DNA of 64,000 nt from Bacillota bacterium (GCA_023386345.1 JAEWJT010000004.1:496001-560000), one strand, 5' to 3'; counted from the stretch's first letter, positions 34,857 to 42,276 are shown. Notes: generated by a model from the letters alone, not told the origin. Made by a program: numbers and translations.

Positions 34857-35705
34857 TTAAACACTATCAGGCTTTTCCAAAGTAATTCTTCCAAGCTTTC
34901 CATCTTGAAAATCATTTAAAATCATTCTGCTGACACGTTCATAATTAACTTCATTTTTATTTAAGATACAGCCTTTTTTAAATGCTATATTGTCAATATT
35001 ATCTATTGTTTTTTCTGAAAGCTCTATACCATATCTATTTGTCAAAGCGTTTTTGTCTAATTTAACTATTTTTTCAACAAAACTATACGCTATTTCTTCA
35101 ATTTGCAATACTTCTTCTTTAATTGCTCCTGTAAATGACAAATTTAAAGCACCTTCTTCACTAATAAATTTAGGCCACAAAATTCCAGGAGTGTCCAGCA
35201 AATCAATATTTTTAGGAAGTCTTATCCATTGCTTACCCTTAGTTACACCAGGCATGTTACCAGTTTTGGCGCTTTTACGCTTTGCAATAGAATTAATAAG
35301 TGTTGATTTACCAACATTTGGTATGCCAACAATCATTGCCTTTATAACTCTATTCATAATACCTTTATTGCGATATTTTTCAGCAACATCAGCTGTAGCC
35401 TCCTCAATCACGGCTTCAAGCTTTTTTAATTCCTTGTTGTCATTTGAATTGTATAAAACTGTATAATATCCTAAGTTTTTATAATAATTTTCCCAAGCCT
35501 TGTTCAAATTTGGATTTGCTAAATCATATTTATTAATAATTAAAAGTCTTTTCTTATTAACAAACAATTCGTCAAAATCAGGATTTTTACTGCTTCTTGG
35601 AATTCTTGCATCGACAAGCTCTATAACTAAATCTACTAATTTTATATTTTCTTTCAATAAATCCTTGGTCTTTTTCATATGACCTGGATACCAATTTATA
35701 TTCAT
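34857..35705 (-). CDS. ylqF: Ribosome biogenesis GTPase YlqF/RbgA
   Basis: A circularly permuted GTPase needed for late 50S assembly. It has NINWYPGHMKKTKDLLKENIKLVDLVIELVDARIP, then the G4 motif NKYDLA ahead of G1 GIPNVGKSTLIN, and G3 LLDTPGI. The C-terminal region ends DFQDGKLGRITLEKP. The ATG at 35705 gives the family N-terminus; an in-frame ATG at 35717 falls inside repeat copy 3. Its partner uL6/50S role fits the preceding rplS. Its 3' end is duplicated as a remnant at 32 kb. Confidence 0.95.
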   Translation of the reverse strand: MNINWYPGHMKKTKDLLKENIKLVDLVIELVDARIPRSSKNPDFDELFVNKKRLLIINKYDLANPNLNKAWENYYKNLGYYTVLYNSNDNKELKKLEAVIEEATADVAEKYRNKGIMNRVIKAMIVGIPNVGKSTLINSIAKRKSAKTGNMPGVTKGKQWIRLPKNIDLLDTPGILWPKFISEEGALNLSFTGAIKEEVLQIEEIAYSFVEKIVKLDKNALTNRYGIELSEKTIDNIDNIAFKKGCILNKNEVNYERVSRMILNDFQDGKLGRITLEKPDSV

Positions 35706-35714
35706 TTGTATTCC

Positions 35715-35800
35715 CATGCACCGATTGTACTAATAGCAATACTTCACAAAGGAAATATAAAGCATTTGTGCATGAGTTCGGTGCGTATCCTTTCGTTATT
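35715..35800 (-). repeat. Dispersed structured intergenic element, copy 3 (before ylqF)
   Basis: Minus strand begins GAAAGGATACGCACCGAAC and ends CAATCGGTGCATGGG. The end stem GCACCGA/TCGGTGC is perfect over 7 bp. The interior differs from copies 1 and 2 but again contains a hairpin (CACAAA/TTTGTG). It fills the ylqF leader after the rplS terminator. Confidence 0.85.
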
Positions 35801-35835
35801 TTTTTATTCCCCTTAAATTTATTTAACTTGTAAAA

Positions 35836-35858
35836 AATCGAGGGAATATCCCTCGATT
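35836..35858 (-). terminator. Terminator of rplS
   Basis: Perfect 10-bp stem AATCGAGGGA/TCCCTCGATT with a 3-base loop and a T run on the minus strand, 9 bases past the rplS stop. Confidence 0.9.
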
Positions 35859-35866
35859 CTTTATCA

Positions 35867-36214
35867 TTAATATGATTTTTTTTCTTTAACTTTAGCAGCT
35901 CTACCTGTTCTCTCTCTAAGATAGAACAACTTAGCACGTCTAACTTTACCTTTTCTAGCCACTTCAATCTTTTCGATTCTTGGTGAATGAACTGGGAATG
36001 TTCTTTCAACTCCTACACCGTAAGCAATTTTTCTTACTGTAAAAGTTTCTCTACTGCTTCCACCTTGTCTTTTAAGAACAGTTCCTTCGAAAACTTGAAC
36101 TCTCTCTCTGTTACCTTCTTTAATTCTATAGTGTACCTTTACAGTATCACCAACGTTGAATGACTCGATTTCACCTTTTAATTGTTCCTGCTCTATTGAT
36201 CTGATTAAATCCAT
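35867..36214 (-). CDS. rplS: 50S ribosomal protein L19
   Basis: L19 lies at the 30S-50S interface. The protein shows FNVGDTVKVHYRIKEGNRERVQVFEGTVLKRQGGSSRETFTVRKIAYGVGVERTFPVHSPRIEKIEV and the basic end RRAKLFYLRERTGRAAKVKE. Length 115 is normal. It has its own strong promoter, a leader with an L19-type motif, and a terminator, so it is expressed separately from trmD. Confidence 0.97.
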   Translation of the reverse strand: MDLIRSIEQEQLKGEIESFNVGDTVKVHYRIKEGNRERVQVFEGTVLKRQGGSSRETFTVRKIAYGVGVERTFPVHSPRIEKIEVARKGKVRRAKLFYLRERTGRAAKVKEKKSY

Positions 36215-36235
36215 TTATGTATACCTCCCTTCATT

Positions 36236-36315
36236 TTAAGCGTTCATGAAATAAAATTACAGAGGACCGCCGTATACTCCTTAAAGAGTATAGCATAAGA
36301 GATTTATTAATGCAA
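36236..36315 (-). promoter_or_regulatory. rplS promoter and L19-leader-like RNA
   Basis: TTGCAT (36310-36315) and TATACT (36287-36292) are 17 bases apart on the minus strand. The transcript then contains ACGGCGGTCCTCTGTAAT followed by CATGAACGC, which from memory resembles the L19_leader ribosomal-protein autoregulatory motif of Firmicutes. A covariance-model search would settle it. Confidence 0.6.
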
Positions 36316-36401
36316 GGGTTTTTTTATATTTTTTTGAAAAAATGATATCAATATATTTTTATATATTTCAAATAGGATAAAAAGCACTTAAATTATATTA
36401 T

Positions 36402-36767
36402 TTATAATTCTTTTGAAAGCTCTTCTTTAAAATAATCTATATATTTATTTCCAAAATCCTTAATTTGATTAAGTATAGGAACAAATTCTTTTCCTATTTC
36501 AGTTAATGAATATTCAACTTTTGGCGGTACTTCAGCATATACGTGTCTTTTTATCAACCCATAATCTTCTAATATTCTCAACTGCTTAGTCAACGTTGCC
36601 TGAGTAACTCCGAATATTTTCTTTTGAAGTTCGCTAAATCTTAATGTTTTATCGCATAAGCTATATATGATTAATATAGTCCACTTTCCAGAAAAAATTT
36701 TTTGTGCTGTAGCATATGGACATTTACCAAACAAACTATCTTCTGATTTTTTAATATTTTTGTTCAT
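36402..36767 (-). CDS. HxlR-family transcriptional regulator
   Basis: A 121-residue winged-helix protein: GKCPYATAQKIFSGKWTILIIYSLCDKTLRFSELQKKIFGVTQATLTKQLRILEDYGLIKRHVYAEVPPKVEYSLTEIGKEF. The CPY Cys near the N-terminus is the residue used for thiol or quinone sensing in some HxlR proteins (for example YodB). It is divergent from the flavin-binding gene at 36986; an AGTATC/GATACT palindrome between them is a candidate operator. It forms part of the insertion between trmD and rplS. Confidence 0.92.
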   Translation of the reverse strand: MNKNIKKSEDSLFGKCPYATAQKIFSGKWTILIIYSLCDKTLRFSELQKKIFGVTQATLTKQLRILEDYGLIKRHVYAEVPPKVEYSLTEIGKEFVPILNQIKDFGNKYIDYFKEELSKEL

Positions 36768-36833
36768 TATAATACCTATATCCTCTCCATTTGTAAAATT
36801 TATTTTTAAAGCTATATTCTCAAATGCTCCAAT

Positions 36834-36851
36834 AGTATCATAAAAGATACT
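36834..36851. promoter_or_regulatory. Candidate HxlR operator
   Basis: AGTATC, six bases, GATACT form a perfect inverted repeat in the divergent hxlR/flavoprotein intergenic region. Location and symmetry fit a dimeric winged-helix repressor site. No second copy is seen. Confidence 0.4.
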
Positions 36852-36985
36852 TACTTTAGTTAAAAATCGTACTTGTTAAAATATCTATAGTTGATATAAT
36901 TTTAATACAGATTAATTATATCATACAAATATTATTATTCAATATCAAAAAATTAAAAAAGAAAACTAATTGCGTGGAGGTAATT

Positions 36986-37378
36986 ATGAACAAAGTAACG
37001 GAATTTTTAAATCAAAGCGGTACATTTTACTTATCAACAGTGGAAAATGATAAGCCTAGAGTGAGACCATTCGGTGCAGTAGCTGAATTTGACGGAAAGA
37101 TATACATATGTACAAATAATCAAAAAAATGTTTTTAAACAAATACTTGCAAATCCAAATGTTGAAATTTCGTCTGTGGTAGATGATAAATGGATACGTTT
37201 AGAGGGAACACTCATAGTGGATGAAAGGGTAGAAGCTAAACAGGCTATGTTAGAAGCAAAGCCATCTCTTAAAAATTTTTATAGTATAAATGACGGAATA
37301 TTTGAAGTGTTGTATTTAACAGAAGCAACAGCAAAAATATTTTCTTTCGGTAAAGAACCCGAAGTAATCAAATTATAG
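36986..37378 (+). CDS. Pyridoxamine 5'-phosphate oxidase family protein (predicted FMN-binding)
   Basis: A single split-barrel domain of 130 residues: GTFYLSTVENDKPRVRPFGAVAEFDGKIYICTNNQKNVFKQILANPNVEISSVVDDKWIRLEGTL. This group binds FMN or F420 and many members reduce quinones or xenobiotics; the exact reaction is unknown. The ATG at 36986 is preceded by GGAGGT. It is one of only two confident plus-strand genes. It is divergent from hxlR and probably under its control, a pairing common for electrophile-responsive reductases. Confidence 0.87.
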   Translation: MNKVTEFLNQSGTFYLSTVENDKPRVRPFGAVAEFDGKIYICTNNQKNVFKQILANPNVEISSVVDDKWIRLEGTLIVDERVEAKQAMLEAKPSLKNFYSINDGIFEVLYLTEATAKIFSFGKEPEVIKL

Positions 37379-37380
37379 AT

Positions 37381-37403
37381 AAGGGCGATTAAACATCGCC
37401 CTT
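37381..37403 (+). terminator. Bidirectional terminator between flavoprotein gene and VanZ gene
   Basis: AAGGGCGAT and ATCGCCCTT form a perfect 9-bp stem with a 5-base loop, directly past the plus-strand stop and directly before the minus-strand VanZ stop. T-rich sequence lies on the plus side. Confidence 0.85.
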
Positions 37404-37408
37404 TATTG

Positions 37409-38053
37409 TTAATTTATAAAACAAAAAATATAATATCCTAAAAATGAAAGAATAATTATAATTAATAATATAAAATATATTAAAAAATACTTTGGTTTAT
37501 TTATATTCTTGTTAAATTTTGAAGATAAGAATGACATTACAAGACAATATCCAATTATTGAGCCTAAAAAATTATTAAAAATATCGTCTACATCATACGC
37601 ACCTACTTTAATTATTAATTGAGTTATTTCTATACCAATAGTAAATAAAAAACTCAACATCAATGTAACATAAGGCTTGTAAAAAATTTTATTCAATAAA
37701 GGCAATAAAAAACCAAAAGGCACAAACATTAATATATTTAAGGTAATATCACGCCAAACAGTATTATTTGTAAACCTGTAAAGCACTTTTCTATATGAAT
37801 TAAAAAGTTCTAAGTTAATGCCACTACTCATTACATTTCTAAAATTAGCAAAAATAGTTGTATTTAAAACCAAATATATATATGCAATAAAAATGCTCAA
37901 AATTAATGCCTTTTTATAATTTAACATTTTTTTCCCATTTATTATTTTTTTATAAATAAACAAATATATCAGCATACATAAAAAGAACGACACAGAACCT
38001 ATCATCAGTCCAACAGCTATATATTCTTTTATAGTATCTATCACAAATGGCAT
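37409..38053 (-). CDS. VanZ-family membrane protein
   Basis: A 214-residue protein with about five or six hydrophobic helices. The VanZ pattern appears as NTVWRDITLNILMFVPFGFLLPLLNKIFYKPYVTLMLSFLFTIGIEITQLIIKVGAYDVDDIFNNFLGSIIGY. VanZ of enterococci gives low-level teicoplanin resistance; most family members have no known function. It starts six bases after trmD, so it rides on the rimM-trmD transcript. Confidence 0.85.
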   Translation of the reverse strand: MPFVIDTIKEYIAVGLMIGSVSFFLCMLIYLFIYKKIINGKKMLNYKKALILSIFIAYIYLVLNTTIFANFRNVMSSGINLELFNSYRKVLYRFTNNTVWRDITLNILMFVPFGFLLPLLNKIFYKPYVTLMLSFLFTIGIEITQLIIKVGAYDVDDIFNNFLGSIIGYCLVMSFLSSKFNKNINKPKYFLIYFILLIIIILSFLGYYIFCFIN

Positions 38054-38059
38054 TATTGG

Positions 38060-38791
38060 CTATCCCCTTTTTATAGTCTTATTTAATTTCTCACACCTTT
38101 TATCTATTTCAGATTTATCCATATCCCTAAGCTTATCTTGTCTTCTCTCTATTGTCAACTCTATGGATTTTAATTCTCTCCATGCCTTTATTTTCTGATG
38201 ATTGCCTGATAGTATAATTTCTGGAACTCTATGTCCCATAAATTCATCTGGTCTTGTATATTGAGGATATTCTAGCAAATTGCTGCTATGAGATTCTTCT
38301 ACAATTGACTCCTCAGAGCCAAGAACGCCAGGAATTAATCTTGCTATGGCATCTGTCATAATAAGCGCCGGAAGCTCACCACTTGTAAGTACATAATCAC
38401 CTACTGACACTTCTTCATCTACAAACATATCAATAATACGCTGGTCAATACCTTCATAATGACCAACTATAAATATTATGTGTTCAAACGTAGCATATTC
38501 TGCCGCTTTTTGCTGTGTAAATAAGTTTCCCTTTGGTGAAAGATAAATTACATAGCTATTGTCCTCTTTAATGTGTGTAAGAGCATTATACAATGGCTCA
38601 GGCTTTAATAACATCCCAGGTCCCCCGCCATATGGATAATCATCAACCCTCTTATGTTTATCCTCAGAAAATTCTCGTAAGTTTACATAATTTATTTTAA
38701 GTAAATTGTTTTCTACCCCTCTACCAATAATACCATTTTTAGCATAAGTATCTATAAGCTCTGGAAAGAGCGTAATTATATCTATTTTCAT
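38060..38791 (-). CDS. trmD: tRNA (guanine(37)-N1)-methyltransferase TrmD
   Basis: TrmD methylates G37 next to the anticodon to prevent frameshifting. It has MKIDIITLFPELIDTYAKNGIIGRG, YPYGGGPGMLLKPEPLYNAL, FIVGHYEGIDQRIIDMFVDEEVSVGDYVLTSGELPALIMTDAIARLIPGVLG (trefoil-knot SAM site) and LLEYPQYTRP. Length 243 is normal. It overlaps rimM by four bases (ATGA). Confidence 0.97.
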   Translation of the reverse strand: MKIDIITLFPELIDTYAKNGIIGRGVENNLLKINYVNLREFSEDKHKRVDDYPYGGGPGMLLKPEPLYNALTHIKEDNSYVIYLSPKGNLFTQQKAAEYATFEHIIFIVGHYEGIDQRIIDMFVDEEVSVGDYVLTSGELPALIMTDAIARLIPGVLGSEESIVEESHSSNLLEYPQYTRPDEFMGHRVPEIILSGNHQKIKAWRELKSIELTIERRQDKLRDMDKSEIDKRCEKLNKTIKRG

Positions 38792-39288
38792 TCTAAAAGT
38801 CCTTCAACAACATTAATTATAACTTTCTTTTCCTTAATATTGACTTCTTTAACTATATTCTTTATAGCTGGTATATAGTGAGTTTTTGAATTTCCTACTA
38901 CCTCATACACATCATTAGCTCCAGTTTGAAATATTTCTTTAATTTTACCTATAAGCTCACCATCTGTACTATAAACATCAAGTCCTTTTAATTCATATAT
39001 ATAATAAGTATCCTCTGGAAGCTCTTTTAGCTGAGCTTCTTCTATAGAAACATAAGATTCCTTTAGCTTTATCGCATCATCCATATTGTTGACACCTTCA
39101 AGCTCTAAATAGACCATCCCATTTCTATACCAAACACTATTTATTTTTCTTTTTTTGTCATCTATCTCAGTATACACATAGTCCAGCTCGTCAAATCTAT
39201 CTAACTCATCAGTCAATGATAAAACTTTCATACATCCCTTAATTCCATGTGTATTTACTATTTTTCCAACTCTAATATATTCTTTCAT
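38788..39288 (-). CDS. rimM: 16S rRNA processing protein RimM
   Basis: RimM helps mature the 30S head and binds S19. It shows VGKIVNTHGIKGCMKVLSLTDELDRFDEL at the N-terminus and the PRC-barrel half YYIYELKGLDVYSTDGELIGKIKEIFQTGANDVYEV. Length 166 is normal. In relatives it follows khpA and ylqD-type genes directly; here an insertion with a collagen-like gene separates them. Confidence 0.95.
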   Translation of the reverse strand: MKEYIRVGKIVNTHGIKGCMKVLSLTDELDRFDELDYVYTEIDDKKRKINSVWYRNGMVYLELEGVNNMDDAIKLKESYVSIEEAQLKELPEDTYYIYELKGLDVYSTDGELIGKIKEIFQTGANDVYEVVGNSKTHYIPAIKNIVKEVNIKEKKVIINVVEGLLE

Positions 39289-39564
39289 AAATTCCTCATT
39301 ACATTAATATTTATCGTAAAATTTCTCTTTATATAATACCATTAATGATACTAAAATACAATAAAAAAGAATTTTTATTATTTGAAAACTTACTTCATTT
39401 AATAAGCTGTTAAGTAAATTTCATTACATACAGAAAACACTTGTAGTGTACTCATATTGATTATCAACTATGACTTTTGCAAGCTTATTAATAAATATTT
39501 ATCTAAAAACAATAAAACATCATTTAATATGGATGAAGATATATAATCTTGTCTAAAATATAGT
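39289..39564. other. AT-rich intergenic stretch between rimM and the collagen-like gene
   Basis: This 276-bp stretch between two divergent genes contains the leaders and promoters of both. I see no ORF, tRNA or strong hairpin in it. Confidence 0.5.
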
Positions 39565-39592
39565 ACCAATTTTCTACTTTGGACATATAGTA
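39565..39592 (+). promoter_or_regulatory. Sigma-K-like promoter of the collagen-like gene
   Basis: ACC (39565-39567), 16 bases, then CATATAGTA (39584-39592), which fits the sigma-K -10 pattern CATANNNTA with an AC -35. It lies about 50 bases before the gene's ATG. Sigma-K drives late mother-cell genes for coat and exosporium, consistent with the product. Confidence 0.5.
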
Positions 39593-39640
39593 TATTGGGA
39601 ACATAATACCCTAATTATATCCTAAATTGGAGGAAAGATT

Positions 39641-40621
39641 ATGAATGATAATAGGGATTTTTCTAATTACAATATAATGAGTGCCAATTACAATCCGCAC
39701 TGCAATTGTCGCTGCTATATTGGTCCACCTGGACCTCCAGGTCCGATAGGGCCACAAGGCCCAATGGGTCCGCAAGGTCCAATAGGTCCGGCGGGAGAAA
39801 TAGGTCCAGCAGGTCCTCAAGGTGCGCCAGGTCCGGCAGGAATACAAGGTCCAGCGGGTCCAGCAGGAGCACAAGGTCCGGCGGGAGAAATAGGTCCAGC
39901 AGGTCCTCAAGGTGTGGCTGGTCCGGCAGGAGTACAAGGTCCAGCGGGAGCACAAGGTCCGGCAGGAGTACAAGGTCCAGCAGGTCCTCAAGGTGAAACC
40001 GGAACACAAGGTCCAGCAGGCCCAGCAGGAGCACAAGGTCCAGCGGGAGAAATAGGCCCAGCAGGTCCTCAAGGCGTGGCTGGTCCGGCAGGAGTACAAG
40101 GTCCAGCGGGTCCAGCAGGAGCACAAGGTCCGGCAGGAGAAATAGGTCCAGCAGGTCCTCAAGGCGTGGCTGGTCCAGCAGGCCCTCAAGGTCCGGTAGG
40201 TCCTCCTGCTACTCTATCTGGATTACAGGTTCAGTTGGTTAACGGAACAAGCACCGCTATTGACAACGAGGATGTAATTCCTCTGAATACCGTGATAAAT
40301 TCACAAGGTAGCTATGCTACCTTTAATCCAATGACAAGTGAAGTTACACTAAATCAGCTAGGTAATTACTTGATTAATTGGTGGGTAGCCATAGGCGGCT
40401 CTACCGTATCACCGTCACTGACAATTTCGCTGGCTGTGGATGGAAATGTTCACTCCAATGCGACTTCTACAATTTCAATTGATCAAGTCTCTGGTTCTGA
40501 CTTTATTACAATCGCAACAGTTCCGGCAAACATCACTCTAATCAATTCTACTGGCAACCAGATTTTCTTGGATCCTCTTGTTAGCAGTGCAAATATAACT
40601 GTAGTATATCTAGAGATATAA
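39641..40621 (+). CDS. Collagen-like, BclA-type surface/exosporium protein
   Basis: After a 27-residue leader rich in Asn, Tyr and Cys (NPHCNCRCY), residues 28 to about 190 are perfect Gly-X-Y triplets. Within them a 30-residue (90-bp) unit containing GPAGEIGPAGPQG recurs about four times. The last 130 residues (LSGLQVQLVNGTSTAIDNEDVIPLN...) resemble the trimerising C-terminal jelly-roll of BclA-type spore proteins. No Sec signal peptide is present, as in BclA. The ATG follows GGAGGAAAG. GC content of the repeat is far above its surroundings, dictated by Gly/Pro/Ala codons. It is a lone plus-strand gene in an insertion. Confidence 0.88.
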   Translation: MNDNRDFSNYNIMSANYNPHCNCRCYIGPPGPPGPIGPQGPMGPQGPIGPAGEIGPAGPQGAPGPAGIQGPAGPAGAQGPAGEIGPAGPQGVAGPAGVQGPAGAQGPAGVQGPAGPQGETGTQGPAGPAGAQGPAGEIGPAGPQGVAGPAGVQGPAGPAGAQGPAGEIGPAGPQGVAGPAGPQGPVGPPATLSGLQVQLVNGTSTAIDNEDVIPLNTVINSQGSYATFNPMTSEVTLNQLGNYLINWWVAIGGSTVSPSLTISLAVDGNVHSNATSTISIDQVSGSDFITIATVPANITLINSTGNQIFLDPLVSSANITVVYLEI

Positions 40622-40656
40622 CTGTTTTTAAATTTGCTGTTGGATTATAGTATTAT

Positions 40657-40687
40657 AAAGTCAGTGGGTAAAACATCTACTGACTTT
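40657..40687 (+). terminator. Terminator of the collagen-like gene
   Basis: AAAGTCAGT and ACTGACTTT form a 9-bp stem, 36 bases past the stop, followed by T-rich sequence on the plus strand. Confidence 0.75.
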
Positions 40688-40761
40688 ACTTATATTTTCT
40701 TATTCCTATTTTTGAGGTAAAAAGCATCTTCCTAATTACCTTTTATACATCTTAAAGAAAA

Positions 40762-40794
40762 AACTACCAAATCAATATATTATATTTGGTAGTT
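40762..40794 (-). terminator. Terminator of the VOC gene
   Basis: AACTACCAAAT/ATTTGGTAGTT, an 11-bp perfect stem with T residues following on the minus strand, about 84 bases past the VOC gene stop. Confidence 0.75.
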
Positions 40795-40877
40795 AAAGAT
40801 ATATAAATATTCATTTTTATAGCAGCTTGTATTAAATAAGATTATGCTCATAATCTCCCTATAAACAAATCCTTCTA

Positions 40878-41240
40878 TCACGCAAACTCAACTATCACTA
40901 TCTCATTTCCGTCAATATCGCTTAAGCGAACCTCGTAAGTTCCCCAATCATATCTAATAGCTTTAGACAATGGAAGACCTTTTTCCTTCAAACATTCCAT
41001 TGTTAAATCAAGAGTTTCTGTTTGAAATACAAAGGATTGATGTCCAGTCGGCTGTACATTACATTTTTTGCAATCCCATATGCAAAGAGTGGGTGCGTTT
41101 TCTATAAAACCAAAATAAACCCCATTTGAATTGTCATCATCGATTTTAATAAAGGGTATTTCTAATGTTCGCCCATAAAACTCAATAAGTTCTTTCGCTT
41201 GCTCAGAAAAAATGTTTGTGCAGTAGTATCCTGTTATCAT
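40878..41240 (-). CDS. VOC (glyoxalase/bleomycin resistance) superfamily protein
   Basis: A single 120-residue vicinal-oxygen-chelate protein: ITGYYCTNIFSEQAKELIEFYGRTLEIPFI at the N-terminus and IRYDWGTYEVRLSDIDGNEIVIVEF at the end, with a Glu in the usual metal-ligand place. A Cys pair (WDCKKCN) lies mid-protein. Members include glyoxalases, dioxygenases and antibiotic-binding proteins; nothing here decides between them. It is monocistronic in the khpA-rimM insertion. Confidence 0.8.
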   Translation of the reverse strand: MITGYYCTNIFSEQAKELIEFYGRTLEIPFIKIDDDNSNGVYFGFIENAPTLCIWDCKKCNVQPTGHQSFVFQTETLDLTMECLKEKGLPLSKAIRYDWGTYEVRLSDIDGNEIVIVEFA

Positions 41241-41362
41241 CTTCTCACCACCTAATAATCATTTTTCATCCAATCACAAAATATAAATAATATTTAATAG
41301 TATAAATTATTGTAATATATTTTTTACCAATTATCAATATTAAATTGTCAATATATTTATAA

Positions 41363-41521
41363 ACACAATCTTACCTTTCCATTTCATTATTAACTGAGGT
41401 TGAAGTACGATTAGAAGAAATAATGGAACGTTTAAGGCATAATTATGGTAAAACAACAAGAAATATATATCTACATGTAACAAAGACAATAAAAAAAGAA
41501 GCCTCTCAAAAGTTTAAATAA
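41363..41521 (+). pseudogene. C-terminal remnant of a phage/transposon-type tyrosine recombinase
   Basis: An open plus-strand frame without a start ends VRLEEIMERLRHNYGKTTRNIYLHVTKTIKKEASQKFK and a stop. This matches the end of tyrosine integrases: the LGH-like LRH block, then KTT and NIYLHV with the nucleophilic Tyr, then the basic tail. The remainder of the gene is gone; the resemblance begins about 41399. It marks past mobile-element activity in the khpA-rimM gap (41241-41601), which otherwise holds only AT-rich sequence. Confidence 0.75.
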
Positions 41522-41601
41522 CTAATGAAAAACCTCTTGTAAATGTTAGCAATAGTACAAAATATCTTACTAAATGTATTGATTTCAACGCATTTTTAAT
41601 A

Positions 41602-41832
41602 TTATTGTATTATTTCAACAATTACTCTTTTGTTGTCTTTTGTTGCAGCAGCTTTAACAACTGTTCTTATAGCTTTAGCTATTCTTCCTTGTTTGCCTAT
41701 AACCTTGCCCATATCTTCTGAAGCAACGCTAAGCTCAATGATAAGTGATTGACTGCCTTCAACTTCTTTTACTTTAACTTGATCAGGATTATCTACCAGT
41801 GATTTTGCTATATATTCAACTAATTCACCCAT
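41602..41832 (-). CDS. khpA: KH-domain RNA-binding protein KhpA
   Basis: A 76-residue single KH domain: MGELVEYIAKSLVDNPDQVKVKEVEGSQSLIIELSVASEDMGKVIGKQGRIAKAIRTVVKAAATKDNKRVIVEI, with the GKxG motif as GKQG. KhpA (YlqC) dimerises with KhpB/Jag and binds many RNAs. Placement after rpsP is canonical. Confidence 0.95.
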   Translation of the reverse strand: MGELVEYIAKSLVDNPDQVKVKEVEGSQSLIIELSVASEDMGKVIGKQGRIAKAIRTVVKAAATKDNKRVIVEIIQ

Positions 41833-41860
41833 TATTTTCTCCTTTAACTATACCTTGCTA

Positions 41861-42124
41861 TTACTTGCTCTCGTTCTTCTTATCAAAGATACCGTTAGTC
41901 TTAAATAGCATTCCTACTGTATCTGTTGGTTTTGCACCATTTTCCAACCATTTAATAGCTTTTTCATCATCTATTTTAACTATTTTTGGCTCAACTACAG
42001 GGTTGTAGTATCCTATTTCTTCTATAAAACGTCCATCTCTTGGTGAACGAGAATCTGCTACAACGATTCTGTAAAAAGGTTTCTTTTTAGAACCTATTCT
42101 TTTTAATCTGATTTTTACTGACAT
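41861..42124 (-). CDS. rpsP: 30S ribosomal protein S16
   Basis: MSVKIRLKRIGSKKKPFYRIVVADSRSPRDGRFIEEIGYYNPVVEPKIVKIDDEKAIKWLENGAKPTDTVGMLFKTNGI is diagnostic. Length 87 is normal. The ATG at 42124 follows AAGGAGG. The leader between ffh and rpsP contains alternative pairings (42226-42276). Confidence 0.97.
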   Translation of the reverse strand: MSVKIRLKRIGSKKKPFYRIVVADSRSPRDGRFIEEIGYYNPVVEPKIVKIDDEKAIKWLENGAKPTDTVGMLFKTNGIFDKKNESK

Positions 42125-42225
42125 TAATGTCACCTCCTTGTAAATTTTTTTTATATGATGAGAATTCGTGATAAATTTTATCTAGAATTTCTTATCTGAC
42201 AATATAATGTAAATATTATTTTAAC

Positions 42226-42276
42226 GGGAGATTATCAAATAATCTGTATAATACTTTTTCTCCCTGACAGATTATT
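42226..42276 (-). promoter_or_regulatory. Alternative-pairing leader between ffh and rpsP
   Basis: Minus strand contains, in order, AATAATCTGT, GGGAGA, ACAGATTATT and ATAATCTCCC. The first pairs with the third (10 bp), the second with the fourth (6 bp), and the third's AGATTAT with the fourth's ATAATCT (7 bp with a 3-base loop). The pairings are interleaved, so they form either a pseudoknot or a switch. It starts 8 bases past the ffh stop and about 100 bases before rpsP. Confidence 0.6.

Noticed and set aside
35587..36009. 140-codon minus-strand frame between ylqF and rplS
   Set aside because: It overlaps rplS in another frame and runs through the rplS terminator and the repeat element; its sequence only mirrors those genes.
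39611..40189. Long minus-strand open frames opposite the collagen-like gene (also 39663-40124, and a plus-frame at 39706-39996)
   Set aside because: They arise from the triplet repeat being open in several frames; compositions are extreme (Cys/Thr/Trp-rich, Leu/Asp-rich, Ser/Arg-rich) and they lack plausible starts, while the Gly-X-Y frame has a clear ribosome site and a real C-terminal domain.
39720..40200. Tandem repeats as a possible CRISPR or satellite array
   Set aside because: The periodic units are in frame and encode Gly-X-Y triplets without unique spacers.
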